Below, piece by piece: positions 1 through 10,700 of a stretch of 22,471 nucleotides of DNA (within the stretch, counting starts at the first letter, position 1; each line of letters begins with the position of its first letter). Source of the stretch: a virus; IMG/VR virus record IMGVR_UViG_3300044627_003496, positions 1-22,471 of that record; one strand, written 5' to 3'. The translations under genes were made by a program, and so were the position numbers. The notes beneath the pieces are model-generated. The model made no database searches and was not told where the DNA came from. It saw nothing but the letters and a program-made list of their open reading frames with translations.

Positions 1-915
1 GTCAACGGTGCTGCGATAGCATTAAATGGTGGTGGTGGTGGTGGCGCAGAAATAAATCCGCCCAGTAGGATAAACTTATATCAATTACCCGATGCTAAAG
101 TTGCTAATCCAGGTATTTGGTTCGCGCAACAAAATTCTTTAATTTCTACAAATTATAAAGTACCAACTCACGAACCATACATCAGAGGTGATGCAGCAGC
201 AGTATTTCAGAGTCAAAGAGAAACAGTGGCTAGCTTGCCAAAAGATGTTTTGGGAGATCCTATTAATCCTCCAACCGACATCACTGATGTAGGGCCAACT
301 CAAGCAGCTACTGAAAACTTAACAGGAGCAGCACCAGCTGGAATTTTTATTGCTCAGCCCGAGCCCATTGATAGTATGGGCGTATTAGATAAAAATCAAC
401 TCAGAGCTGTTATGGCACAAATTGGACACAGTGAAAGCGGCGGGTCTTATCAAGCACAAAATGACGCAGGGTATCAAGGCAAGTATCAATTGGGGTCTCT
501 TGCACTGCAAGAGTTAGGATATATTAAGGCCGGAACGCCGCAGACAGCAGAAGCATTGAATAATCCCAACAATTGGACTGGAAAAGATGGTATTTCGAGC
601 TCGGATTCATTCAGAGAAAATGGGACCATTCAAGAAAAGGCAATGTATAACTATACTAAAGAGAACTATGCAAGATTACAAAAAAATGGTATTATCGCAG
701 CAAACAGCTCCGTAGACGATGTTGCAGGCATTGTTAGTGCTGCCCATTTAGTCGGATCTGCTGCTGCAACTAACTGGTATAAAACAGGGCAACCTACAGC
801 CGACGATAATGGCAGAACTGCTTCTGCTTTTTATAATCAAGGAAAATACAGTCAAACACAGGTTCCCGTTATACAAGCTAGTGTTGAAAGCTCTAATATA
901 ACTAGCACAGGGTAA
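1..915 (+). CDS. gp5: Baseplate hub protein with C-terminal lysozyme-like domain (gp5-like), 5'-truncated
   Basis: The frame is open from base 1, so the gene starts upstream of the window; 304 codons are visible. The first ~75 visible residues hold a Gly run (bases 28-48) and a 'VPTHEPYIRG' motif (about bases 160-190), which I associate with gp5-type hub proteins of T4-like aquatic phages. After a Pro/Ala-rich linker, a muralytic domain covers about bases 385-850. It carries 'GHSESGG' (candidate catalytic Glu at bases 433-435), then 'GYQGKYQLG', 'QEKAM' and 'VSAAHLVGS'. This resembles the lysozyme-like/transglycosylase superfamily rather than the GH24 domain of T4 gp5. The expected role is to cut host peptidoglycan at the tail tip during injection. 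Only ~20 residues follow the domain, and the VxG-repeat needle that ends T4 gp5 is absent. The hub assignment rests on the linker motif and on the gp25-gp6 neighbours; the enzyme domain is the firmer call. Confidence 0.75.
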   Translation, partial: VNGAAIALNGGGGGGAEINPPSRINLYQLPDAKVANPGIWFAQQNSLISTNYKVPTHEPYIRGDAAAVFQSQRETVASLPKDVLGDPINPPTDITDVGPTQAATENLTGAAPAGIFIAQPEPIDSMGVLDKNQLRAVMAQIGHSESGGSYQAQNDAGYQGKYQLGSLALQELGYIKAGTPQTAEALNNPNNWTGKDGISSSDSFRENGTIQEKAMYNYTKENYARLQKNGIIAANSSVDDVAGIVSAAHLVGSAAATNWYKTGQPTADDNGRTASAFYNQGKYSQTQVPVIQASVESSNITSTG

Positions 916-923
916 ATATAGTT

Positions 924-1301
924 ATGGTATTATACAACGGATTCAGCACATTAGAAAGTAACAAGAGATTTCGATTGACTGATTTTGAATTAGTCAAACG
1001 AGATCTACAAAATCATTTTAACATTCGCAAAGGCGAAAAGTTAATGAATCCCGAATTTGGTACTATAATATGGGATATGCTATTCGAACCCCTAAATGAA
1101 GAAAGTAAAACTACAATAATACAGGACATAAAACGTATTGTTGCAAACGATCCAAGGATTGCAGCCCAGAATGTGATTGTAACTCAGTATGACAGAGGAT
1201 TACAAATAGAATTAGATCTGATTTATATCCAAACAAATCAGACTGCTAAATTGGCTGTGCAGTTTGATCAGCAAATGATTCAAAATAATTCAATGCTTTA
1301 A
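924..1301 (+). CDS. gp25: Baseplate wedge protein gp25 (GPW/gp25 family)
   Basis: The protein has 125 residues; T4 gp25 has 132. Residues 36-60 carry the family hallmark 'KGEKLMNPEFG' followed by 'IWDMLFEPLNEES', containing the LFEP core. The remainder ('IKRIVANDPRI', then a beta-strand pattern 'LQIELDLIYIQT') fits the compact gp25 fold. In T4 and in related contractile systems (P2 GpW, type VI TssE), this protein sits at the top of the wedge and nucleates sheath polymerisation. The ATG lies 8 bases after the upstream stop. The only purine-rich candidate ribosome site is AGGG at 909-912, about 11 bases upstream and inside the end of the preceding gene, so translational coupling is plausible. 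No late promoter box precedes it, which suggests co-transcription with the hub gene. Confidence 0.95.
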   Translation: MVLYNGFSTLESNKRFRLTDFELVKRDLQNHFNIRKGEKLMNPEFGTIIWDMLFEPLNEESKTTIIQDIKRIVANDPRIAAQNVIVTQYDRGLQIELDLIYIQTNQTAKLAVQFDQQMIQNNSML

Positions 1302-1320
1302 AATACCATATTTTGTTCTC

Positions 1321-1328
1321 AATAAATA
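1321..1328 (+). promoter_or_regulatory. Probable T4-type late promoter box for gp6
   Basis: AATAAATA differs from the T4 late consensus TATAAATA at the first base only. It lies in the 45-base gap between gp25 and gp6, 18 bases before the gp6 ATG. A clear Shine-Dalgarno (GAGGA, 1337-1341) follows, 5 bases before the ATG. The downstream leader resembles that of the perfect box at 19598. Late promoters of this type need only this -10-like element, read by the phage sigma factor gp55. Confidence 0.6.
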
Positions 1329-1346
1329 CATAAAACGAGGACAGGC

Positions 1347-4300
1347 ATGGCACTTACAACCAGACAAAGTAGTCTTTTAGTCAATCAAGACTGGACTATT
1401 CTTTACGAAACTTTCAGAAACGCGGATTTCCAGAGTTATGATTTTCAAACTTTGCGTAAAACAATGTTGGATTATCTACGCATATACTATCCAGAAAATT
1501 TTAACGATTTTATCGAATCCAGTGAATACATAGCATTAATTGACCTTATCGCATTTTTAGGGCAAAGTCTTGCATTTCGCACAGATTTAAATGCCCGTGA
1601 AAATTTTATTGATACAGCAGAACGTAGAGACAGTGTTTTAAAACTAGCTAAATTAATTAGCTATGTACCTAAACGTAACCAAACGGCCAATGGTTTTATA
1701 AAATTCGATAGTGTACAAACCACTGAAAGATTACAAGACAGCAACGGCATCGACCTTACTAATCTTATTGTAAATTGGAACGATAACGGAAACGTTAATT
1801 GGTACGAACAATTTATTACAATAATTAACGCAGCCTTGCCAACCAATCAGCAAGTTGGTAAACCCAGTAATAGCAAGACTATTGCTGGAGTATTAAACGC
1901 AGAGTACAATATAAACTTACCACCTGGAACATTACCAGTTTTTGGATATAACACTCAAATTGAAAATGCAGCTTTAAATTTTGAAGTAGTCAGCGGCACC
2001 AGTGTAGACGAGAGTTACATTTATGAAGCAGCCCCGGCTCCAGGCCGCCCGCTTAACGTAATTTACAAAAATGATAATTTAGGTAATGCCAGCAACAACA
2101 CAGGATTTTTCTTTTATTTTAAACAAGGAAACTTGCAAACACAGACATTCCGGTTTCCTGAAAGCTTACCTAATAATTTAGCCAGTATCAATTTTGATAA
2201 CATTAATAATTCAGATGTGTGGTTATACGAAATTGGCAGTTTGGGTAACATAGGGCAAGCATGGAATCAAATTCCCAGTGTTAACGGGGTCAATATTATC
2301 TATAATAATAATGCAGCACAAAAAAGTTATCAAGTTAACACCAGGGCAGGAGATCAAATTGATTTAGTATTCGGCGATGGAACTTTTGCTGCTATCCCTG
2401 TGGGCAGTTTCATAACTTATTTTAGAACTAGTACTGGATTAAGTTATAAAATTACACCAGACGAAATGACAAATATTCGTCTGACTATACCTTATATTAG
2501 TCGTGCAGGTAGATTGGAAACATTAACCATTGTTGCCAGTCTAAAATATACAGTGGCCAATGCTATTCCTAGGGAAAGCATCACTGAAATTAAAACCAAA
2601 GCACCACAATTATACTATACACAAAATCGTATGGTCACTGGGGAAGATTATAATACTTTCCCTTATGCAAACTATAGCACAATCAGTAAAGTAAAAGCTG
2701 TTAATCGAACTAGCAGCGGAATTAGTAGATACTTAGATATATTTGATACCAGTGGCAGGTACAGCAGCACTAATATTTTCTCAGAAGACGGAATTTTATA
2801 TAAAGAAGATGCTGATTCTAGTTTTAGTTTTACATTTGGAACAACAGCAGATATTAATAGAATCATCGAAAATCAAATTTTGCCTAGCATAAGAAGTAAG
2901 TCACTGCAACATTTTTATTATGAATATTTTAATAGATTCTCTCTGACTAACTTATATTGGAATAGAAGCACCGCAGGATCTGGCAGTAGTACTGGATATT
3001 TCTTAGATTTTCCGTCTTCAGGAAATAAAGTTGCTGTAGGGACAGGTGTGGTGGGAAATAATAGATATTTGACCGAAGGCTGTATTATTGTATTCAGTCC
3101 TGGTCCTGGCAATTATTTTAACTCTGCCAACGAAATAGTAGCATTACCTTCTAGTGGTCAAGTACCGCAAAACGGACAACCTTTACTTTATGTTTCTATT
3201 ACAAATTTAGTGGGCAACGGTAATCAAGGCAATTTAAGTAATGGCGAAGGCCCAGTTAAATTAAGTTTAAATTTACCGTCCAATGCCCAAGCTATTACTG
3301 TAATACCTACATTTAGTAATACTTTTACAACAGAGTTTGTTTCTAAACTTATAGGATTAATTAGTAACTACAGTGAATTTGGTATCAGATATGATCAAAA
3401 CACTCAAACTTGGCAAACTATTAGTGCCCAAGATTTAAATTTGACTGATCCGTTTAGTCAAATCTATCAAGGTTCAACTAGCGGTCAAAATTTGGATGCA
3501 AGTTGGCTATTGAGCTTCACTGTTTCAAATTCGATTTATACAGTGCAAATTAGGGGATTAAGTTATATTTTTGAAAGCACACAAGAAACAAAATTTTATT
3601 TTGATAATAGAATAAAGATTTTTGATCCAATAACTGGGTTTACAGTTAACGATAGTGTAAATATTTTAAAAGTTAATGGAGATCCCGACACTGGTCAACC
3701 ACTAACAGAAAATGTACTCTGGTATATATACGATCAGATTGCAGAATCAGATGGGTATGTGGATGCTAGTAAAGTGTTGGTTACGTATAGTGATATAAAC
3801 AATGACGGAGTTCCAGATGATCCGGATATTTTCAATACCGTAGTGCAGCCGGATGTAAACAATGATCCTCCTACTAAGTTTGTTTTCTTTGAAAAAACTT
3901 ATGGGTATAATAGCTTTGTAACGTTCACACCTATTCCTTCGTCCGCAGTTGTGATTGTTGGAAATCGACTTGAGGTTATTCCAAATATTAACAATTATAT
4001 CGAAGGACAGATTTTTTATGCATACGAAGAAGAAACTTTTTATGTTTTAACCATCGATCTTACTACAAGATCGTTAACTGAAAGCAATGATTATATTGCA
4101 AGAGTTGGTCGATCATCATTGTATTTTCAATATAAACATAATGCACCTGGCAGTAGAAGAATAGATCCAAGCCCAAGTAATCTAATAGATTTGTATGTGC
4201 TAACTAAAGAATATGAAACAGAATATCGAGCATGGGTATTGGATACTACTGGAACAGTTCAGGAACCTGAAAAAGAAACAGGAGAAAGCCTAAAATTAGC

Positions 4301-4760
4301 ATTCGGAGATTTAGAAAATTATAAATCGGTCAGCGATGCTATCATTTATAATGCAGCAGAGTTTAAACCTTTGTTTGGCAATAAAGCCAGACCTGAACTT
4401 CAAGCTACATTTAAAATTATTAAAAATTCAAATATTAACTTAACTGACAGCGAAATCCGAAGCCAAGTACTTGCGTATATCAATGCATTTTTTGCAGTGG
4501 GTAACTGGGATTTTGGAGAAACATTTTATTTCACTGAATTGGCAACATATATCCAACAAGGTCTAGCGCCAAACATCAGTAGTATTATTATTGTGCCCAA
4601 CAGTACTAGTCAAACATATGGATCATTACAACAGATCAACAGCGAACCTAACGAAATTTTAATAAGCTGTGCCACAGTAGAAAATATTGAAATTATTAGT
4701 GCTATTACCGCAGCACAATTAAACATACAAAATTTAACGGTAAATACTATAATTAATTAA
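1347..4760 (+). CDS. gp6: Baseplate wedge protein gp6, enlarged form
   Basis: The protein has 1,137 residues, against about 660 in T4 gp6. The N-terminus has the pattern seen in gp6 of T4-like aquatic phages: 'NADFQSYDFQTLRKTMLDYL', 'YIALIDLIAFLGQSLAFRTDLNARE', then 'LKLAKLISYVPKRNQ'. The baseplate-J-like core is visible as 'DLVFGDG' (residues 339-345) plus 'PVGSFITYFRT', and 'QNRMVTGEDYNTFPYANYS' from residue 426. The C-terminal gp6 signature 'VGNWDFGETFYFTEL' is centred on W1054. gp6 dimers join neighbouring wedges into the inner baseplate ring and expand during sheath contraction. The extra ~480 residues lie mainly at about 110-330 and 470-950. They include an acidic loop, D816-I-N-N-D-G-V-P-D-D825, resembling a dockerin/thrombospondin-3 calcium loop. 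It has its own late promoter and a strong ribosome site, and it ends 8 bases before the giant gene. Confidence 0.93.
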   Translation: MALTTRQSSLLVNQDWTILYETFRNADFQSYDFQTLRKTMLDYLRIYYPENFNDFIESSEYIALIDLIAFLGQSLAFRTDLNARENFIDTAERRDSVLKLAKLISYVPKRNQTANGFIKFDSVQTTERLQDSNGIDLTNLIVNWNDNGNVNWYEQFITIINAALPTNQQVGKPSNSKTIAGVLNAEYNINLPPGTLPVFGYNTQIENAALNFEVVSGTSVDESYIYEAAPAPGRPLNVIYKNDNLGNASNNTGFFFYFKQGNLQTQTFRFPESLPNNLASINFDNINNSDVWLYEIGSLGNIGQAWNQIPSVNGVNIIYNNNAAQKSYQVNTRAGDQIDLVFGDGTFAAIPVGSFITYFRTSTGLSYKITPDEMTNIRLTIPYISRAGRLETLTIVASLKYTVANAIPRESITEIKTKAPQLYYTQNRMVTGEDYNTFPYANYSTISKVKAVNRTSSGISRYLDIFDTSGRYSSTNIFSEDGILYKEDADSSFSFTFGTTADINRIIENQILPSIRSKSLQHFYYEYFNRFSLTNLYWNRSTAGSGSSTGYFLDFPSSGNKVAVGTGVVGNNRYLTEGCIIVFSPGPGNYFNSANEIVALPSSGQVPQNGQPLLYVSITNLVGNGNQGNLSNGEGPVKLSLNLPSNAQAITVIPTFSNTFTTEFVSKLIGLISNYSEFGIRYDQNTQTWQTISAQDLNLTDPFSQIYQGSTSGQNLDASWLLSFTVSNSIYTVQIRGLSYIFESTQETKFYFDNRIKIFDPITGFTVNDSVNILKVNGDPDTGQPLTENVLWYIYDQIAESDGYVDASKVLVTYSDINNDGVPDDPDIFNTVVQPDVNNDPPTKFVFFEKTYGYNSFVTFTPIPSSAVVIVGNRLEVIPNINNYIEGQIFYAYEEETFYVLTIDLTTRSLTESNDYIARVGRSSLYFQYKHNAPGSRRIDPSPSNLIDLYVLTKEYETEYRAWVLDTTGTVQEPEKETGESLKLAFGDLENYKSVSDAIIYNAAEFKPLFGNKARPELQATFKIIKNSNINLTDSEIRSQVLAYINAFFAVGNWDFGETFYFTELATYIQQGLAPNISSIIIVPNSTSQTYGSLQQINSEPNEILISCATVENIEIISAITAAQLNIQNLTVNTIIN

Positions 4761-4768
4761 TCTTAAAG

Positions 4769-7700
4769 ATGCCAATTACTAAAACAATAAATTTTCTTCC
4801 AGCGGTATTCCAGTCTGATACCAACAAGCGGTTTTTAAACGCTACTCTTGACCAACTAATGACAGAACCAAATTTGGTTCCCATTAATGGTTATGTTGGA
4901 AGAAAATTTGCGCCCGGGTTCAAAGGAATCAACACGTATGTTAAAGAGCCTACTGCACTTCGTGCAGACTATCAACTTGAGCCCAGTATAGTCGTAAAAA
5001 ATAAAGAAACAGGGGAAGTGGATTTTCATACTACCTATCCTGAAGTTTTACAAAAAATAGATTTTTACGGCGGAAAGATTAGTAATCAAGACAATCTGTG
5101 GGAAAGTGATTTTTACAGTTATAATCCAAGAATAAATGCTGATGCATTTATTAACTTTAGTCAATACTATTGGCTACCAAATGGTCCAGAATCAGTTGAT
5201 GTATTTGCAGGCGAAGCAGATATGTTACGTACATTTAATATCTATGCCGAAAATGGTCTACAAGTCTATAATGTAAGTGGATATAACACTGCGCCTAATC
5301 CCGATATTGTATTGGCCCGCGGAGGAAATTACACATTTAAAGTTAATCAACCTGGCAAGCCTTTTTGGATCCAAACAAATCCAGGATTAAGCGGACTAAG
5401 TCCTCAAACTAATTTAAGTACAAGGCAAGTGTTGGGTGTACAAAATAACGGAACAGATGTTGGCACTATAACTTTCTTTGTTCCAGACCCAACAGCACAA
5501 GATTTCTATATTACTATGCCAACAGTGCAAACAGTAGATTTAGTAAGCACAATAAGCTATGCTAATTTACAAGGCAAACTGTTGTCTGACATTAAAAATA
5601 ATTACAGCGGCATTGACGGCCAAGTTGCAAATTTAAACGGAAAATATTTAATTTTTCCTACATTTAATTCAGACTCTGATTGGGTCGCTAACTCAACCGC
5701 AGTACCAATCGGGCAACGATATGGAATTTGGGAGATTGTATTAACACCTGCAGGAGCAGATTTCGTAATTAATCTAGTTTATTACTTACCTATACCTAAT
5801 GAAAATAAAGTGTTAGTCCTGTCAGGCATTAGTTATGGTAATACGGAATGGTATACAAATTCTGAAAATAAATTAGAACAGATACCAGTAATTACTGCTC
5901 CTTTGAATACATTGTATTATCAAGATGGATCGGATGCAAATCAAGTTGGTACGATCAGGCTTATAGATTCTAATAATAATATCATTAACATAGATGAAGA
6001 AGTAATTGGTAAAACAAATTATATTAGCCCCAATGGTATTGTTTTTACCAACGGACTAAAAATTAATTTCGACAACAGCGTTACGCCTGCATCTTATCAA
6101 AATAAAGAATATTATGTTGACGGAGTAGGAACAGGAATTCGATTAATTCCAGTGTCAGATTTAGTAGTTAACCAAGCACAAGCAAAATCGAATTATGACC
6201 CTGGCAACAAATTTGTATTGTATGCAACTGCTAATCTTAATTTGGCAGAAGATCAACTTACTATAACCACAACTAATTTCCCTGACGGTGTGAACGTAAA
6301 AGTTGGCACTTTTCCTAACAGTGTTAATACAAATTATATCGTCGCTCAAGATCTCAAATTGAAATATCCGTATAGACCCGGACTGAATGATCCTGGAGAA
6401 CACGACAATCTTACATACTCGTCTGACGTAATCGGGGTCACATTACCAGGAATTCTTATCAATGGTGTAAGCAATGGTGCTTCGGTTCCTGGATTAGACG
6501 GCAGTAAATGGAATTATGATACTACTCAGGTGCTAATAAATGGGCAAGACAGCTACGGCGGTTATCCATTGGAAAATGGTCGCTATGTTTATACAAATTC
6601 TAATTTTATTACAGCCAATGCATGGGGAAATGTATCGGGCTTTACTAATGGGTATTTAGATCCTACAACAAATCATAGTAAACTTATAGGATTCGCGGCA
6701 GACGGATATCCTATTTACGGACCGTTTGGGTATTCAAATCCAATAAACGCCGGCAGTTCTATTATTCGCATGGTGAGTTCATACGAATCTACCAATGACG
6801 GTCTATTTCGGCCCGTGCCACAAACTGTAACTATCACTGCTGATGTAATCAACAATAATTTAATTACTGTATCTAGTACGAATGGATTAAATCCTGGCAT
6901 GAGAGTAACAGTTAACTCTGGTGGGCTTGAGTCTGGCAGTGTATGGATTATCAATAACGGTCTAAAAACAGCAACAGGATTGTCGCCGTTCTCGGGCACA
7001 GCCAGCCAAGTGCAATTAAGCAGCAATGTTACATTAACAGCTGGTACAACTTTAACATTTGAATTTTTAGCAGGAGCCTTCATCGAAGATTATTCTTATG
7101 TAGAAGGCAGTGGCACATTGGATCAGTATAATGGCCGCTTTTGTGTAACACCAGAATTTCCAAATGGAACTTATGCATATTTTACAACACAGGCCAGCAA
7201 CGGATCTCCAATTTATCCTTATATAATTGGCAGAGCATTTTATGGAAGTACAAGCATAGACACCAATACCAGTTTGTCTACGCCTGACTATATTGTAATC
7301 AGTAGAGCTAGTAGGGATCTTAATCCGTGGACCAGAAGAAATCGTTGGTTTCATAAAGACATTATTGAATTAACTAGTTTATACAATAATACTCCGCAAA
7401 TTTTTGATTCAGAACAGCGAGCGAAAAGGCCCATAATTGAATTTGATGCAGATTTACAGTTAATTAATTTTGGAAAAACAGCCAAGCCGCCGGTTGATAT
7501 ATTTGATACAGTCTACACAAATGCATTTTTATCAATTGAAGGTAAAACTTCTATTTTCGTGGACGGTATTAATCTAGTGCAAGGAATGCGTGTAATCTTT
7601 GCTGCTGATCAAGATCCATTTGTAAGAAATAAAATTTGGGAAGTGACGCTGGAAAATGTATCTGGTAACCCGTTAGGCTCAGACATAATTCATTTAATTC

Positions 7701-10700
7701 AAGTGGACGTAATAGAAGAATTTAATACGGTCAGTGTTTTTAATGGTGTAGTTAATAACGGTAAAAGTTTTTACTTTCTAGGTGACAGTTGGGTCGAAGG
7801 TCAGAGTAAAACTAGCATAAATCAACCACCGTTATTTGATGTATTTGACACTGACGGAATTAGTTTTTCTAATCAAATAAAATATCCAGTTATTAACTCG
7901 GCTACTCAATTTTTGGGCACAAAGATTTTTAGTTATAAACTTGGTACCGGTACACCTGACCCGGTGCTTGGGTTTCCTTTAAGCTATAAAAATTTTAATA
8001 ATATTGGTGATATACAGTTCGAAAATAATTTCGATGTCGAGTCGTTCAGTTACGGAATCGACAAAGTTGTGTATACTAAAAAAATAGATTCAGGTTTGCT
8101 GTATAAAAACAATGCAGATGCTAGTATTACCAAACTTAATGTATGGACTAATGTTAATACTAACACTAGACAAATGCAAGATATACCATTTACGTATGAT
8201 GGTATAGATAACACATTCAAAATCGACGTCACTCCAGAAGTGGCAACTGTTAAACCTAACTTGTTGGTCTATGTCAATTTTAAAGAAATATCAATTAACG
8301 ATTATTTGGCATATACTGTACCAGATGGCATTTTAATTGTTATAAAAAGAAATAAACTACAAATAAATGATAGAATTGATATTCTTGTCTACAGTAAAAA
8401 TACCAGCAATCTTGGATTTTATCAAATACCCGATAATTTAAATTTAAATGCACAGAATAGGACGCTAGCAAGTCCAACATTGGGAGAACTACGTAACCAC
8501 ATAGGTTCATTGAGTAGAAATAGTTTATATTTTGTTGGAAATTATCCTGGGGTGAGTAATCTTAGAGATTTGTACATCGAAAATCAGTCTGGTACTATGT
8601 TGCAGCAAAGCGCACCAGTTAGCTTTGCTGCCATGTTCTTAAGCGATGAAAAGTATAATTTTGCATCTGGATTAATTAATGCTCAACAAGAATATACAAG
8701 ATTTAAAAATAAGTTTATAAACATTGCTAGTAACAGCAATCAGATTAACCCTAGTGATCCTGTTGGAGCAGTAGACTACATTATTAAACAAATAAATTCA
8801 GTTAAAGATAAAACTTTTCCATGGTACTACAGTGACATGGTACCGTACGGAGATAATAAAAATGTAATCACATACAACATTTTTAATCCGCAACAACGTA
8901 ATTATGAAATTACAACTATCTTTTCAAATGAAACATTAAGCAACAAGTCTATTTTAATTTATTTGAACGGCAGTCAACTATTATACGGACGTGATTATGA
9001 ATTTTTAGTAACAGGCCCTGGTGTCGGTATTAAAAACAATATAACATTAGCAGTTGGTAACACTCTTACTATTGTTGAATATCAAGACACAGACGGTAAT
9101 TGGATTCCTGAAACACCTTCAAAATTAGGACTTTATCCAAAATTTACACCAGCAATTTATACTGACATAACATATACAGAACCTCAACTTATGATCAGAG
9201 GTCATGACGGTAGTCTAACGCCTAGCTTCGGTGATTTTAGAGATAACATTGTTTTAGAATTAGAAAAGCGTATATACAACAATATTAAAGTTCAATATAG
9301 CAATAAATTAGTATCTCCTTACGATTCTATTCCGGGCAAATTTAGAGATACTGGATTTACGATATCCCAGTATAATAATTTATTATCTCGCTTTTATCTG
9401 CAATGGGCCAGTGTTAATAATTTAAATTATGTAGAGAATACTACGTATCAAAATGATGCACCTTTTAGTTATAATTACAGTACTGCGTTAGACATTGTTG
9501 ATGGTCAAATTCTACCTGGTTCTTGGCGTGCATGTTTTCAGTATTTTTATGATACTCAACGCCCCAATACTTCACCTTGGGAAATGCTGGGATTCAGTGA
9601 AGAACCAGACTGGTGGAGATCTACTTACGGTCCTGCTCCTTATACCTCGGGTAATAAAATTTTATGGGACGATTTAGAAGCCGGATATATTGCGGCCGGG
9701 CCTAGGGTTGGTACCGACCAAAAATTTGCGAGACCAGGCCTAAGTAAATTTATTCCAGTAAATGAAAACGGACAATTGTTGCCACCTATCGGTCTTTTAA
9801 CTAATAAGTATGATTCCACTCAGTTCAATGACAATTGGAATATGGGACAGTTCAGTCCAGTTGAAACTGCTTGGAGAAATAGCAGTGAATATCCGTTTGC
9901 AGTGCAATATACTGCTGCAATAATTAATCCTGGAAAATATTTTGCATACGGTATTACAACAAACAAATATCGATACAACCCTGATTTAGATCAATATTTG
10001 ATAACAGGGACAAATAACAGAATTACACAGGAAGATATCGACGTTAATGGGTATGTGAACTCTTCAGGGGATATATCCAGATCTTCAGGGTATTTAAATT
10101 GGATCAGTGATTATCAAGTAACTCGTGGAGCAACAAACAAAACTCCATTGTTAAATTTTGTTAGAGACTATTCTATTCAATTGTCTTATAGAATGGCAGG
10201 GTTCAGCGGCAAAAATTATTTAAAAATATTAGCTGAACAAAATAGTCCAAACAGCACTAATGAAACTATTATTATTCCAGATGATAACTATGCGTTAATA
10301 TTAAACAAGTCTACTCCTGTTTTTAATTCTAGGTATAGTGCTGTGATCATAGAAAAAACTGGCAACGGCTTTACTATTTCTGGATATGATAGCGCAAGGC
10401 CGTATTTTACAATTGTTCCACCTTCGCAGACTGGCGATTATCTACTAGTTACATCAGAAGGGCAAACTGTAAAGTACTTCAATGAATTTACGAATTTTAA
10501 AATTAATATACCATACGGTACTGAACTAACTACCTTACAACAAGTTGCAAACTTTATAAGTGGATACGAACAGTATTTGCAATTGCAAGGTTTTAAATTT
10601 GAGTACTATGACGAAACACTGGCCCAAATTAAAAATTGGCAATTAAGCACTAAAGAATTTTTATTCTGGGTACAGCAAGGATGGACAAATAACAGTGTTA

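Noticed and set aside
28-48. GGT repeat as a slippage-prone or phase-variable tract
   Set aside because: Six consecutive Gly codons in what looks like a linker. A triplet tract would change only linker length, with no frame switching, and there is no evidence of variability.
226-915. GTG at 226 as the start of a separate small lysozyme gene
   Set aside because: The same frame is open to base 1 with sensible hub-like sequence and no stop, and there is no ribosome site before the GTG. It is the 3' part of a longer gene.
911-918. GGTAAATA before gp25 as a late promoter
   Set aside because: Two mismatches to TATAAATA, and only 5 bases from the ATG, leaving no room for a leader.
1300-1314. AT hairpin after gp25 (AAAATA-CCA-TATTTT) as a terminator
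   Set aside because: The 6-base stem is all A/T with no following T-run of note, so it is too weak to call.
6715-7083. 122-codon minus-strand frame inside the giant gene
   Set aside because: It lies wholly within a well-supported + strand coding region (YHYH-like domain), and its translation has no recognisable features.
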